Source: Sulfurimonas sp.
GTDB lineage: Bacteria; Campylobacterota; Campylobacteria; Campylobacterales; Sulfurimonadaceae
Assembly (NCBI RefSeq): GCF_023229025.1
Contig: NZ_JALOAA010000006.1
Coordinates: 1-64,000 of the forward strand
DNA: 64,000 nucleotides
Reading direction: 5' to 3'
Shown here: positions 17,809-27,354 of the stretch, one piece after another
Position numbering within the stretch: position 1 is the first letter of the stretch
Layout: every line of letters starts with the position of its first letter
Position numbers and translations under genes: made by a program
The notes under the pieces: model-generated
The model's input: the letters and a program-made list of their open reading frames with translations, nothing else
Database searches by the model: none
Told to the model about the DNA's origin: nothing

Positions 17809-18987
17809 TTATGTCCTGTAGTCGGCGTTTATCTTAACGTATTCATGCCCTAAATCACACCCGTACGCCTTAAAGCTGCCATCGCCTATTCCAAGGTCGC
17901 AAGAGATGGTAAATTTTTTATGCTGCATCACTGCTGCGCACTTCTTCTCCATCTCAGCGTCAAAGTAGAGATTGCCTTTGTCATAAACGCAAAGGTTATC
18001 AAAGGAGATACTCAGCTTCTCTTCATAAGCCTCAACTCCGCTTGCTCCGATTGTAGAGGCAACTCTTCCCCAGTTTGGGTCCTCTCCAAAGAGTGCAGTT
18101 TTAACCAAAAGCGAATCAGAGAGTGCTTTTGCTGCAATCTCTGCATCTCTATCATCTTTTGCACCTGTTACTTTGTAAGTTACTAGCTTTGTAGCGCCTT
18201 CGCCATCACGCACCATCTCCAGTGCTAAAAAGTGCATTACTTTAAAGAGTACCTCTTTAAATGCCTCTTTATCATAAGCACCGCTTCTGCCGTTTGAGAG
18301 AAGCAAAACTGTATCGTTAGTAGAGGTGTCACCATCAACGCTTATGGCATTAAAGGTAGTCTTTACACACTCATCAAGAGCCTCTTGCATCTCCTCTTTA
18401 CTTACTTTTGCATCAGTAGTAATAAAACAGAGCATTGTTGCCATTGCAGGGTTTATCATCCCCGCACCCTTAGCAATTGCTCCGATATTAAAACTACTTC
18501 CATCTTCCAATATAACTTTAAATGCGACCTCTTTAGCAAATGTATCTGTTGTCATGATAGCCTTTGCAGCTGCCGCAGAATCTCTTTTTGTCAAGTCAAA
18601 AAGTTTCATCCCCTCTATGATTTTAGCTTTTGGAAGCCTAACACCAATCACGCCAGTTGAGCTCATGATAGGGTTTTTCACATTCGCTGGAGATGCAGAT
18701 AGCACTTCATCTATATCTTCAATACCTGCTTTGCCCGTCATCGCATTTGCATTTTTTGAGTTTATAAGAACAAAGTTTGTTTTAAAATTACCCATTTGAC
18801 GAAAGTGCTTAATCGGTGCAGCACACATCTTATTTGTAGTAAAAAGCGAAGCAACCTCGCACTCATCTTCACTGTAGATAAATGCCATATCTTTGGCACC
18901 ATCTTTTTTTAACCCTGCACTCACACCATCTGCAAAAAAACCATCACTTGCACAAACTCCGCTGTTTGAGTAGATTATATTATACAA
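17809..18987 (-). CDS. argJ: ArgJ: glutamate N-acetyltransferase / ornithine acetyltransferase
   Basis: ArgJ transfers the acetyl group from N-acetylornithine to glutamate in the cyclic arginine pathway, and often also uses acetyl-CoA. The 392-residue protein has the self-cleavage site in [10 protein letters not shown]: cleavage before T184 makes the alpha and beta chains and exposes the catalytic threonine. The start is a TTG with AAAGGAG upstream and overlaps the upstream K+ channel gene by 8 bp. The transposon ends one base beyond the stop codon, leaving the gene intact but replacing its natural downstream region. Confidence 0.95.
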   Translation of the reverse strand: MYNIIYSNSGVCASDGFFADGVSAGLKKDGAKDMAFIYSEDECEVASLFTTNKMCAAPIKHFRQMGNFKTNFVLINSKNANAMTGKAGIEDIDEVLSASPANVKNPIMSSTGVIGVRLPKAKIIEGMKLFDLTKRDSAAAAKAIMTTDTFAKEVAFKVILEDGSSFNIGAIAKGAGMINPAMATMLCFITTDAKVSKEEMQEALDECVKTTFNAISVDGDTSTNDTVLLLSNGRSGAYDKEAFKEVLFKVMHFLALEMVRDGEGATKLVTYKVTGAKDDRDAEIAAKALSDSLLVKTALFGEDPNWGRVASTIGASGVEAYEEKLSISFDNLCVYDKGNLYFDAEMEKKCAAVMQHKKFTISCDLGIGDGSFKAYGCDLGHEYVKINADYRT

Positions 18988-20116
18988 ATTTCAGCTCCTT
19001 TGGCTTCTCTCTTCTTCTTAAGAGCTCTTTTGTTACGTTAATACCATGCTGTGTTCCCACAACCAGAAGCTTACACTCGCTTGTTATTAAAACATCGCCC
19101 TTTGGCATTGCTATAAACTTACCATCTTTTTTGGTAATCCCCACTACCGAAGTGTTTGTTGTCCCTCTAATATGAGTCTCTTTTAGTTTTTTAAGAACTG
19201 CCCAGCTATATTTTGGCACCTCTATCTCTTCCATATTAAGTGGATTATCACTCTTGTATAAAAACTCTTCAAGCAAGTTTTCCATATCCGGACGTGCTGC
19301 CATTGCGCTTACTCTTTGAGCTGTTAGTTTTGTAGGAGAGACTACTGTATCAGCTCCGAGTTTTTTTAGTTTATCTACATCACTTACACTCTCTGCTGAA
19401 GATATTACATAATATGGTCTTGGCAGAAAATGCTCTTTTTCAAAAAGTCTAACAGAGGCAATAAGGGCAATATTATCAGATATTGAGTTAGAGAGAGTGA
19501 TAAGACCTTTTGCCGATGAGAGATGAGCTTTTAACATAGTCAGCTCAGCATGAGGCTCCGCCTTTAAATACGTAGTATATTTATGCTCTTCAGCCCACTG
19601 ATGTATCTCCTCTCTGGGATCAATGACAACAAAAGGTATATGATTTTTTCTTAGCTCTTTTGTTACCTCAAGTGTATACTCATTGTGATAACATACTACA
19701 AAGTGCTTTTTCAACCTTGCTATACTGTACAACATTCTTCTCTCCTTTACTATTCTCCTAAGCTCGCCTTTTCTTACAACATCAACAACAATACCCATAG
19801 CAATGGTAAAAACCGTAAAACCTAAAATAATAAGCGTTACTGTAAAAATTTGTCCTGCCGGAGAAAACTCTCCCTCTTTCATAGAACCAAATCCAACGGT
19901 GGTAAATGTATATCCTGCCTGAAAAATCGCATCCATTATGGAGTAATTTTCTAGATAAATGTATCCTATAGTACCTATAAGCATAAGTATCTGGACTAAT
20001 ATTAGAGGTGTTCTAAAAGGTAAAAATTGGGAATAGAGTTCACTATTGAGTGTTACATGAGGTTTGGGAGATGACTCCCAATGTAGAAATTTTCGAATCC
20101 TCTCTAGGAGATTCAA
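18980..20116 (-). CDS. RCK-type potassium channel protein
   Basis: The 378-residue membrane protein has two transmembrane helices (about 36-55 and 92-116) around a pore helix and selectivity filter TVGFG at 73-77. A cytoplasmic RCK/TrkA-N domain (from about 133) and a TrkA-C-like domain at the end follow. It probably forms tetrameric K+ channels gated by ligands. In the RCK Rossmann motif the usual GxGxxG is replaced by CYHNEYT, so nucleotide binding may be altered. It lies 19 bp after rpmB and overlaps argJ, forming an rpmB-channel-argJ unit. Confidence 0.9.
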   Translation of the reverse strand: MNLLERIRKFLHWESSPKPHVTLNSELYSQFLPFRTPLILVQILMLIGTIGYIYLENYSIMDAIFQAGYTFTTVGFGSMKEGEFSPAGQIFTVTLIILGFTVFTIAMGIVVDVVRKGELRRIVKERRMLYSIARLKKHFVVCYHNEYTLEVTKELRKNHIPFVVIDPREEIHQWAEEHKYTTYLKAEPHAELTMLKAHLSSAKGLITLSNSISDNIALIASVRLFEKEHFLPRPYYVISSAESVSDVDKLKKLGADTVVSPTKLTAQRVSAMAARPDMENLLEEFLYKSDNPLNMEEIEVPKYSWAVLKKLKETHIRGTTNTSVVGITKKDGKFIAMPKGDVLITSECKLLVVGTQHGINVTKELLRRREKPKELKFV

Positions 20117-20135
20117 GCTAATTTCCTAATTATAC

Positions 20136-20324
20136 TTAAGAGTTTTTCTTAAGTGTGCGCAACTCTTTTGCAGATATCTTAACCTTTTGAGTTGTACCAT
20201 CTTCTAAAGTGATACGTACTGTTCTAAGGTTTAACAAAAAACGACGTTTAGTTCTATTTTTAGCATGAGAAACATTGTTTCCGCTCATTGGGCCTTTGCC
20301 ACTTATAGCGCATCTTCTTGCCAT
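20136..20324 (-). CDS. rpmB: Large ribosomal subunit protein bL28
   Basis: This 62-residue basic protein begins [20 protein letters not shown] and contains [13 protein letters not shown], the family pattern. It binds 23S rRNA near the exit-site region. It is the first gene of the rpmB-channel-argJ string on the minus strand. Confidence 0.97.
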   Translation of the reverse strand: MARRCAISGKGPMSGNNVSHAKNRTKRRFLLNLRTVRITLEDGTTQKVKISAKELRTLKKNS

Positions 20325-20489
20325 ATTAGCTTCCTTGTATTAAGTTTAATTAAAGTTGCGAATTATATCAATCCTAAACAAAACTTCTCCTTAAGTAAAG
20401 CTATAACGAAAAGAGTCAGAAAATCCCTTTTATATTTGTTTTATACGTTTGTAGATAGAATAAAGAAAATTAACGCATGTAAGTGATTT

Positions 20490-21287
20490 ATGATAAAAAA
20501 AGAGAAAATAGAGAGTTTCATAGAGAAAATTCCGCCCGCTCCAAAGACTTTAAATGAAACTTTTAAGTTATTAAAACTTGGGGAATTAATAAAAGCTGCA
20601 AAAGTTGCAGAGAGTGATATGGCACTTAAATCCTATCTTAAAAATATTGTCAACAAACCTATCTACGGATTTAAAAATGATGTCAGCGATATATCTCAAA
20701 TATTTGGCATACTTGGCGTGCAACTCTCACAGCAGAGTGTCTATAACTACATGATTTCTCTTTTGAGTCCAAACAGATGGACTCTCTTTAAGTTAAACGC
20801 TCAACTCTTTTACGAGCTTCAGGCAAACTTATCAAAAAAGTGGCAAAACATACTCGAGCATCTAAATATAGATGATAAAGATAGATGCGCTGCTATAACG
20901 CTTTTGCCTGCAAGCATCATTGTAACCGAAGCTCTTTTTAATGAGAAAGTAGATGAAGTAAACCTTCTGCGAACTACAAAAGCAATTGACTATAATACTA
21001 TTTTAACACGCCTTTGCGGAGTCGATATTTTTGATATTTGTGGGCAAATTGCAAAAAAATGGGAGATGAATGAAAATATCTATAAAATAGTTCAAGCTGC
21101 ATCCGGAGTAAAACCATCCGGTGAGCAAGAGATAGATATGCTTGGAAAGTGGATGCATCTTCTGCTCTTTTATGAACTCTCAAATCCAAAATTTATCGAA
21201 GCCGGATTAAATGATTTTGTTGATTTTCAAATTGAGTATGTCGCTGATATATATGATGAGTTTTCATCACTTATGGAGATTGAATGA
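20490..21287 (+). CDS. HDOD-domain signalling protein
   Basis: The 265-residue protein begins with IPPAPKTLNETFKLL, the usual entry to an HDOD domain (an HD-related output domain without metal-binding residues). The HDOD helices span roughly residues 10-210, with ITLLPASIIVTEALFN in the middle. HDOD proteins take part in signalling networks. Its stop overlaps the start of the next gene (ATGA), which carries a CheX-like domain, so the two probably work together in a chemotaxis or surface-sensing pathway. The exact partner is unknown. Confidence 0.8.
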   Translation: MIKKEKIESFIEKIPPAPKTLNETFKLLKLGELIKAAKVAESDMALKSYLKNIVNKPIYGFKNDVSDISQIFGILGVQLSQQSVYNYMISLLSPNRWTLFKLNAQLFYELQANLSKKWQNILEHLNIDDKDRCAAITLLPASIIVTEALFNEKVDEVNLLRTTKAIDYNTILTRLCGVDIFDICGQIAKKWEMNENIYKIVQAASGVKPSGEQEIDMLGKWMHLLLFYELSNPKFIEAGLNDFVDFQIEYVADIYDEFSSLMEIE

Positions 21288-22669
21288 AAGCGGTTTTAAA
21301 AGGCGGAATTGCAACATTTTCACCGCAAGGCTTTTTAGACGGCAATAACGCAAGTACCTACTTAAGCGTCGAAGATGTAGAAGCCGCAATAAACTTAAAA
21401 GCTGATATGATTTTAGTCTCTCTTAAAAGAGTTATATTCTTCAACCGTAACGGTCTGGATATTTTTATAAAACTTTTCTCTAAAATTCGTAAAAAAAATA
21501 GTGCAACAATTGGGTTTTGTGACTATGACCAAAATAAGTATGCCGCTATAAGGAGATTTTACAAAGAGGATATAAACTTTTCACTCTTTAAAAGCCTTGA
21601 AATTGCATATCTGTTTTCATCAAGCTATAAAGACCAAAACAAAAGAGTAATTATATATAGCGATGATAAATCTCAACGCTCCGCAATTGCTATAGAGCTA
21701 CATGACAACGGTCATACTCCCTCAATCGCAAAGTCTTTAGATGAGTACAAAGAGAAAAAAAGCAGTTTTGACTACTCTGTAGATTCGACTTTTTTAGGGC
21801 AGATGGGACAAAAAATTGCCACTAGAGTAAGCGGAAATGCAATTATCTATACTATATCATCCTTTTTAGATGTAGAGATAAATGATAATTTTAATATTGA
21901 GTACCACAATAACTCGCTTAATGTAGGTTTTAGGCTTTTTATCTTTGATGCCTATAAGGTAATTAGCATGAATGTGCATGCTCTTAACTTCTTCTCTAAA
22001 CTCTCAACATCAGCCGCTGAGTATAATGCTACTATATGCTTTGTCGGGATGAAATTTGACAAAACAGCCATAACTTTTAAAGAGAATATGGAAGATGCCG
22101 GAATACTTTTTTATGACCATATGGATGATATATTGCAAAACAAAAAGCTTTTAAAAGAGCTAGGTGCAAGCAGTGCCGCTAATATAAAAAATAAAAGAGT
22201 CTTAAATAAAGAGACGGTAATAGAGCTTCCAAAATTTATAAACGCTGCGGCAACAACGATAGAGATGATGACTAACTCAAAAGCTATCAAAGAGTCTGCG
22301 AATGTCCAAAACCTCCTTATTGATAAAAAAGAGGGGAAAATTGCAAGCTCTATCGGTTACTACGGTGATCTTGACGGTATGGTTGTATTAGTTTTTCCAT
22401 CTGCTATTGCAAAAAAGGCGTGTGAGCTTCTAATTGGTAAAAATACTAACGATATGGATATGATTTTAGATACACTAGCAGAACTTGTAAACATAGTCGG
22501 CGGAAAGATAAAAACCCTTCTAGCTGATGAAGGTATATCCGTAAATATAACGTTACCTAGAACCTATCAAGATGTAGAGAGCCTGCTTGAGGTTGTTGAA
22601 AACAGAAAAGGAGTTCAAGTAGAACTCTCTTTTGACAATGATAAATTTCTCTTTTTCTTAACAAGATAA
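21284..22669 (+). CDS. Protein with STAS-like and CheX-like phosphatase domains
   Basis: The 461-residue protein starts with an anti-anti-sigma (STAS)-like segment, continues through a poorly conserved middle and ends in a CheX/CheC-like domain. In that domain DTLAELVNIVGGKIK supplies E400 and N403, matching the E-x2-N phosphatase motif that dephosphorylates CheY-P. The preceding DGMVVLVFPSAIAKKACELL fits the CheX fold. It overlaps the HDOD gene by 4 bp. A role in modulating CheY-like regulators is inferred. Confidence 0.75.
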   Translation: MKAVLKGGIATFSPQGFLDGNNASTYLSVEDVEAAINLKADMILVSLKRVIFFNRNGLDIFIKLFSKIRKKNSATIGFCDYDQNKYAAIRRFYKEDINFSLFKSLEIAYLFSSSYKDQNKRVIIYSDDKSQRSAIAIELHDNGHTPSIAKSLDEYKEKKSSFDYSVDSTFLGQMGQKIATRVSGNAIIYTISSFLDVEINDNFNIEYHNNSLNVGFRLFIFDAYKVISMNVHALNFFSKLSTSAAEYNATICFVGMKFDKTAITFKENMEDAGILFYDHMDDILQNKKLLKELGASSAANIKNKRVLNKETVIELPKFINAAATTIEMMTNSKAIKESANVQNLLIDKKEGKIASSIGYYGDLDGMVVLVFPSAIAKKACELLIGKNTNDMDMILDTLAELVNIVGGKIKTLLADEGISVNITLPRTYQDVESLLEVVENRKGVQVELSFDNDKFLFFLTR

Positions 22670-22715
22670 AAGATACAAAATTGTACAATTTCGCTTAAAT
22701 TGTAAAGGAAGATGA

Positions 22716-23357
22716 ATGAAAGTAGCTCCAAGCGTTTTATCTGCTGACTTTGGAAACCTCCAAAGGGATGTTGAAGCCATATGTGAAGCCGGTTGTGATT
22801 TTGTACATGTAGATGTTATGGATGGGCATTTTGTTCCAAACTTAACAATTGGTCCGGTCGTAGTCTCCGCTATAGCTAAATCTGCTACAAAACCGCTTGA
22901 TATTCACCTTATGGTAGAGAACAACACTTTCTTTGTTGACCTTTTTGCTCCCCTAAAACCGGAGTATATCTCTTTTCACATAGAAGAGGAGAAGCATCCG
23001 CATAGACTTATACAAAAAATTCGCTCTCTTGGCATAAAGCCGGCAATTGTTTTAAACCCTCATACTCCGCCCGAAGCACTTGAGTATCTGCTTAGGGATT
23101 TAGATATGGTTCTTCTGATGAGCGTAAACCCGGGTTTTGGCGGTCAAAGCTTTATTGATAGTGTAGTTTTAAAAGCAAAAAAACTAAGTGCCATGAGAGA
23201 CAAGATAAATCCAAACTGCCTTATAGAAGTTGACGGCGGGGTAAGCGATAAAAACGTACATCTCCTAAAGGAGGCAGGCGTAGATATTGTTGTTGCAGGA
23301 AGCTATGTATTTAATCACACAAATAAAAAAGAAGCTATAGAGAGTTTAAAAATCTAA
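22716..23357 (+). CDS. rpe: Ribulose-phosphate 3-epimerase
   Basis: Rpe interconverts ribulose-5-phosphate and xylulose-5-phosphate in the pentose phosphate and Calvin-type pathways. The 213-residue TIM barrel shows APSVLSADFGNL, HVDVMDGHFVPN (metal and catalytic Asp), LDIHLMVE and SVNPGFGGQSF, all family signatures. AAGGAAG lies just upstream of the ATG. The stop overlaps the trpF ATG by one base (TAATG). Confidence 0.96.
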   Translation: MKVAPSVLSADFGNLQRDVEAICEAGCDFVHVDVMDGHFVPNLTIGPVVVSAIAKSATKPLDIHLMVENNTFFVDLFAPLKPEYISFHIEEEKHPHRLIQKIRSLGIKPAIVLNPHTPPEALEYLLRDLDMVLLMSVNPGFGGQSFIDSVVLKAKKLSAMRDKINPNCLIEVDGGVSDKNVHLLKEAGVDIVVAGSYVFNHTNKKEAIESLKI

Positions 23358-23944
23358 TGCGCACTAAAATTTGCGGTATTACATCATATGAGGATGCTAT
23401 GATAGCGATAGAAGCAGGTGCAGATGCACTGGGCTTTGTTTTTTATGAGGAGTCACCCAGATATATTTCACCATGCAAGGCTAGAGATATCATAAAAAGA
23501 CTTCCTCCTTTTGTAGAAAAAGTAGCTCTTTTTGTAAATAGCGATGCTCAAGTTATAAACTCCTACTGCCAAGAGGCCGGAGCAACTTTAGCTCAAATTC
23601 ATTTTGAAGCCCCAGAAGAGCTTTACGAGCAACTTTTTGTTCCATACATAAAAGTTATTCGCGCAAAAGAAGCTGGGGATGTTTTAAAATTTAGTGATGA
23701 GTATAGACTAATAGATGCCTACAGCAAAACTTACGGCGGAAGCGGCAAAAGATTAAATCTAGAGTGGTTTAAAAATATAGATTGCTCAAAGATAGTTTTA
23801 GCCGGCGGACTTGATGCAGATATTCTCTGCTCTTTAAAAGAGTATGGTTTTTACGGTGTTGATGTTAGTAGCGGAGTAGAACTCTCATATGGCAAAAAAG
23901 ATGCATATAAGGTTAAGGAGTTTATTAAAAATGCTAAGCAGTGA
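23357..23944 (+). CDS. trpF: Phosphoribosylanthranilate isomerase
   Basis: TrpF catalyses the third step of tryptophan biosynthesis, an Amadori rearrangement to CdRP. The 195-residue TIM barrel begins MRTKICGITSYEDA with the catalytic Cys of the CGIT motif. It contains LGFVFYEESPRYI and ends with LAGGLDADIL and the GVDVSSGVE phosphate-binding block with the catalytic Asp. It is coupled to rpe upstream and overlaps the next gene by 14 bp. It stands apart from other trp genes in this window. Confidence 0.95.
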   Translation: MRTKICGITSYEDAMIAIEAGADALGFVFYEESPRYISPCKARDIIKRLPPFVEKVALFVNSDAQVINSYCQEAGATLAQIHFEAPEELYEQLFVPYIKVIRAKEAGDVLKFSDEYRLIDAYSKTYGGSGKRLNLEWFKNIDCSKIVLAGGLDADILCSLKEYGFYGVDVSSGVELSYGKKDAYKVKEFIKNAKQ

Positions 23945-24728
23945 CTTCTCTTTAGATGCAAAGTGTATTAATAAACTCTCTTCAAAAGGTCTCTCTATTA
24001 AAACAATTAAAGAGCAGATAGATGAAGATTTGGAGCTTTTACTCCAACTTTGGCATTCGCAAGGCTTAGAGATTTTAAAACAGCAGGGAAACTTCTATTT
24101 TGCGACTAAATTTATCCCCCTAGAAGATGCTGAGTTTTGCATAGTTGATATTGAAACAAACGGCTCAAAAATAGAAAAACATCAGATAATAGAGATTGCT
24201 GCCGTTAAGATAAAAAATGGTGAGATTATTAATACTTTTGACTCTCTTGTTAACTGCAAAGAGATAAATCCGCATATTACACAAATAACGGGAATTAGTG
24301 CCCAAGACACAAAAGATGCACCTACTCTAAAAGAGGTTATGTTTACGTTTAAAAACTTTCTTGCAGACTCGGTATTTGTAGCACATGACGTAAAATTTGA
24401 TTATAGATTTATCTCACAAAGCATGCAAAAGGTAGGATTAGCCCCTCTTTTAAACAGAAGCTTATGCTCTTTATCTTTAGCTGAGAGAACCATTGAATCT
24501 TATAGATATGCGCTCTCTTATCTAAATGAATCATTTGGCTTAAACCCGAGTGCGGTACATCATAGAGCCATGAGCGATGTTCTTACCACTTACGAGCTTT
24601 TTAAGTTGTCAATTGTAAATTTAAATGAGAATATAAAAAACGTTGAGGATATTATAAAGTTTTCAAAAGAGGGGAAAATTCTAAAAAGACCAAAGTTTGA
24701 CCCCCTATTAAAAGAGAGCCAAAAATAA
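23931..24728 (+). CDS. DnaQ-like 3'-5' exonuclease
   Basis: I prefer the ATG at 23931, with TAAGGAG at 23914-23920, over an in-frame ATG at 23889. The 265-residue product then has a short N-terminal helical region and a DEDDh exonuclease domain with D73/E75 (IVDIETNG), VFVAHDVKFDYRFI and H211/D216 (HHRAMSD). It resembles the epsilon subunit of DNA polymerase III or a related proofreading or RNase T-type nuclease. The substrate cannot be decided from sequence. Confidence 0.85.
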   Translation: MLSSDFSLDAKCINKLSSKGLSIKTIKEQIDEDLELLLQLWHSQGLEILKQQGNFYFATKFIPLEDAEFCIVDIETNGSKIEKHQIIEIAAVKIKNGEIINTFDSLVNCKEINPHITQITGISAQDTKDAPTLKEVMFTFKNFLADSVFVAHDVKFDYRFISQSMQKVGLAPLLNRSLCSLSLAERTIESYRYALSYLNESFGLNPSAVHHRAMSDVLTTYELFKLSIVNLNENIKNVEDIIKFSKEGKILKRPKFDPLLKESQK

Positions 24729-24730
24729 AA

Positions 24731-25666
24731 CTACTCGCTATATGCTCCAACACCTACTAGTTTATTATATCTAGCTTCCATTCTCTGCTCATCAGAAATA
24801 TCACGAAGTTTTGTAAGCTCTTCTAAAAAATACTCCCCTATCGCAGCCGCAGCTCCATCTCTGTCTCTGTGCGCACCGATTAACGGCTCTGCAACTATAT
24901 CATCTATCAAGCCTAGCTCTTTTAAATCTTGACTTGTAATTTTCATAGCATTTGTAGCTGCTTCAGCTTTTGCAGGATCATTCCATAAAATTGCAGAACA
25001 ACCTTCTGGGGATATAACACTAAAAACCGAGTATCTCATCATAGCAAACTTATCTGCCACGCCTATTGCAAGTGCCCCGCCGCTTCCACCTTCTCCAATT
25101 ACTATCGAGATTGTAGGAGTTTTAAGCTCTGAGAGCTCAAGTAGATTTCTGGCAATCGCTTCACTCTGATTTCTCTCCTCTGCTCCTATTCCCGGATACG
25201 CACCCGGAGTATCGATAAGCATTAGTACGGGTATATTGAACTTTTCAGCTAATTTTGCCGCGCGAAGAGCTTTTCTGTAACCTTCAGGGTGAGGCATACC
25301 AAAATTTCTTTTTATCTTGTTTTTTGTTCCGCGCCCTTTTTGCTCACCGATAACCATAACTCTTTCATTTCCTATATAGCCGATGTAGCAGAGAATTGCT
25401 GCATCATCACGAAAGTGTCTATCCCCATGAATTTCATACTTATCTCTCATAAGCAGATTTATGTAATCAAGCGCATAAGGTCTATCTGCATGACGAGCTA
25501 ACTGAAGTTTTTGAAAAGGGGAGAGGTTATTAAAGATCTTTGAGACCTCTTTTTCTAAATCTTTTTGAAGAGATTCGACTGCAAGCTCATCATGACGAAC
25601 TTGCGCAGATATAATATCTTCTTGAATAAATTTTATTTTATACTCAAAGTCTAAATATGTTGCCAA
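24731..25666 (-). CDS. accA: Acetyl-CoA carboxylase carboxyltransferase subunit alpha
   Basis: AccA and AccD transfer the carboxyl group from biotin-BCCP to acetyl-CoA, the first step of fatty acid synthesis. The 311-residue protein carries [11 protein letters not shown], the [20 protein letters not shown] block and [12 protein letters not shown], all typical. The start is TTG at 25666 with AAGGA upstream. It lies 15 bp after fabF, so fabF and accA are likely cotranscribed within a fatty acid cluster with acpP and fabG nearby. Confidence 0.97.
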   Translation of the reverse strand: MATYLDFEYKIKFIQEDIISAQVRHDELAVESLQKDLEKEVSKIFNNLSPFQKLQLARHADRPYALDYINLLMRDKYEIHGDRHFRDDAAILCYIGYIGNERVMVIGEQKGRGTKNKIKRNFGMPHPEGYRKALRAAKLAEKFNIPVLMLIDTPGAYPGIGAEERNQSEAIARNLLELSELKTPTISIVIGEGGSGGALAIGVADKFAMMRYSVFSVISPEGCSAILWNDPAKAEAATNAMKITSQDLKELGLIDDIVAEPLIGAHRDRDGAAAAIGEYFLEELTKLRDISDEQRMEARYNKLVGVGAYSE

Positions 25667-25681
25667 TTTAAATCCTTATAC

Positions 25682-26899
25682 TTAGATTTTTTTGAATATT
25701 AATACGCCGTTTGTTCCACCAAAACCAAAAGAGTTACTCATTACTGTATTTAACTCTGCTTTTCTGGCAACATTAGGAACAATATCAAGATCACAATTTT
25801 CATCAGGTGTTTCGTAATTAATAGTAGGTGGAATTATTCCATCACGCATAGCCATTAGGCAAGTAACGGCTTCAATCCCACCGGCTGCACCAAGACAATG
25901 CCCAATCTGCCCTTTTATAGAACTCATTGGAGGGCAGTTCTCCTTTCCACCCAATAAATCTTTAACGGCAGCAGTCTCATTCTTGTCATTTATCGGAGTA
26001 CTTGTTCCATGTGCATTAACATAATCAAGTTTAGGTCTGCCAGCCATGTTGTATGCGGCTTTCATTGCACGCGCAGGGCCGTCAAGACTTGGTGTAGTGA
26101 TATGGTTTGCATCTCCACTCTCGCCAAAACCGATAATCTCGCCATAGATATTTGCCCCACGAGCCACTGCATCTTCATACACCTCTAAAACAAGAGCTGC
26201 CGCACCTTCTCCCATGACAAACCCGTCACGATCTGCGTCAAATGGGCGAGAAGCACCTTTTGGGTCATCATTTCTTGTAGAGAGTGCCTTCATTGAGGCA
26301 AATCCGCCGACACCCGCACCTGTAATTGCACACTCTGCCGAGACTACTAGCATCTTATCTGCACCACCGCACATAATAGTTTTTACGGCTTCGCTTATTG
26401 CGTGAGTTCCCGCAGCACATGCAGTTACGCTTGAGAGATTTGGACCTTTTGTCCCATGCTCTATAGAGACAAAGCCGCCAAGCATATTAACAAGAGCTCC
26501 GGGAATAAAAAACGGGCTTATTCTTCTTGGACCTTTAGTCTCAATAATAATAGAGTTTTTTTCAATAGATGGAAGTCCACCAATTCCAGAACCTGCGCTT
26601 ATACCAAATCTTTCCATATCCGTATCTTCGCCAAAGTTAGCTTCAGCCATCGCCTCTTGTGCAGCTTTTAATCCAAGATGAATAAATCTATCAGCTTTTT
26701 TAACCTCTTTTGCTTCCATTACAGTCGAGGGGTCAAAATCTTTAACTTCAGCTGCTATTTTCACGCTGTAATTTTCTGGGTCAAAAAGAGTAATTGTATC
26801 TATTCCGCACTTGCCTTCGCACATAGCTTTGAAAGAACTATCTTTATCATTTCCAACTGCATTTATCATGCCTAAACCAGTAACTACAACTCTTCTCAT
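25682..26899 (-). CDS. fabF: 3-oxoacyl-ACP synthase II
   Basis: FabF extends acyl-ACP with malonyl-ACP. The 405-residue thiolase-fold enzyme has the nucleophile C161 (TACAAGTHA) and the two histidines in NAHGTSTPIND and GQIGHCLGAAGGIEA, giving the Cys-His-His triad. The glycine-rich SNSFGFGGTNG is near the end. It lies downstream of acpP, from which it is separated by a terminator-like hairpin that may lower its expression relative to the abundant carrier protein. Confidence 0.97.
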   Translation of the reverse strand: MRRVVVTGLGMINAVGNDKDSSFKAMCEGKCGIDTITLFDPENYSVKIAAEVKDFDPSTVMEAKEVKKADRFIHLGLKAAQEAMAEANFGEDTDMERFGISAGSGIGGLPSIEKNSIIIETKGPRRISPFFIPGALVNMLGGFVSIEHGTKGPNLSSVTACAAGTHAISEAVKTIMCGGADKMLVVSAECAITGAGVGGFASMKALSTRNDDPKGASRPFDADRDGFVMGEGAAALVLEVYEDAVARGANIYGEIIGFGESGDANHITTPSLDGPARAMKAAYNMAGRPKLDYVNAHGTSTPINDKNETAAVKDLLGGKENCPPMSSIKGQIGHCLGAAGGIEAVTCLMAMRDGIIPPTINYETPDENCDLDIVPNVARKAELNTVMSNSFGFGGTNGVLIFKKI

Positions 26900-26957
26900 T
26901 AAAAATCTCCGTAAAAAATATAAAATACTTTTTAAAAATCATAAAAATCTGATTTTT

Positions 26958-26991
26958 AAAAAAAACTCGACTACCGAGGAGTCCTCAGTAG
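26958..26991 (-). terminator. Hairpin between acpP and fabF (attenuator-like)
   Basis: On the minus strand a nine-pair stem with one G-T pair (CTACTGAGG ... CCTCGGTAG, 26991-26971) has a 3-nt loop and is followed, after 5 nt, by eight T residues (26965-26958). It fits an intrinsic terminator and lies inside the acpP-fabF unit, so it probably gives partial read-through. Confidence 0.65.
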
Positions 26992-27002
26992 ATTTTAGAC
27001 GA

Positions 27003-27230
27003 TTATTTATTCTCTATATAGCTAACTACGTCTTTGACTGTTTGAATTTTTTCTGCTTCATCATCAGGAATTTCGATATCAAATTTCTCTTCTAGTGCCA
27101 TTACTAATTCAACTACATCAAGGCTATCTGCACCTAAATCTTCAACAAACTTTGCGTCTTCTTTAACTTCATCAGCATTTACGCCTAATTGTTCAACTAC
27201 TACTTCTCTAATATCATCTAAAAGTGCCAT
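27003..27230 (-). CDS. acpP: Acyl carrier protein
   Basis: This 75-residue acidic protein carries the 4'-phosphopantetheine attachment serine S36 in [16 protein letters not shown]. It shuttles growing acyl chains between the fatty acid synthesis enzymes encoded around it. It is followed by a terminator-like hairpin before fabF. Confidence 0.98.
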   Translation of the reverse strand: MALLDDIREVVVEQLGVNADEVKEDAKFVEDLGADSLDVVELVMALEEKFDIEIPDDEAEKIQTVKDVVSYIENK

Positions 27231-27264
27231 TCTAGCTCCTATGTTTTATGTGTAAAATCTCGTA

Positions 27265-27270
27265 ATTGTA
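27265..27270 (-). promoter_or_regulatory. Probable -10 box of acpP
   Basis: TACAAT on the minus strand (27270-27265) lies about 35 bp upstream of the acpP start, in an AT-rich region with no strong -35 box. The ribosome binding site AGGAG follows near the ATG. Confidence 0.45.
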
Positions 27271-27300
27271 GCATATTTAACTTAAATAAACTAGCTATTT

Positions 27301-27340
27301 AAAAATAAAAAGGGGTTCAATTTGAACTAAAGAGTCCCTT
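27301..27340 (-). terminator. Probable terminator after the DUF523/DUF1722 gene
   Basis: On the minus strand AAGGG and CCCTT enclose an inner GTTCAA/TTGAAC arm pair, followed by a T-rich run (27311-27301). It lies just after the stop at 27355 and before the acpP promoter. Confidence 0.5.
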
Positions 27341-27354
27341 ATATCAGCCTTTAT

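Noticed and set aside
18326..18799. 157-residue plus-strand ORF
   Set aside because: It is antisense to argJ and only reflects codon bias of the real gene.
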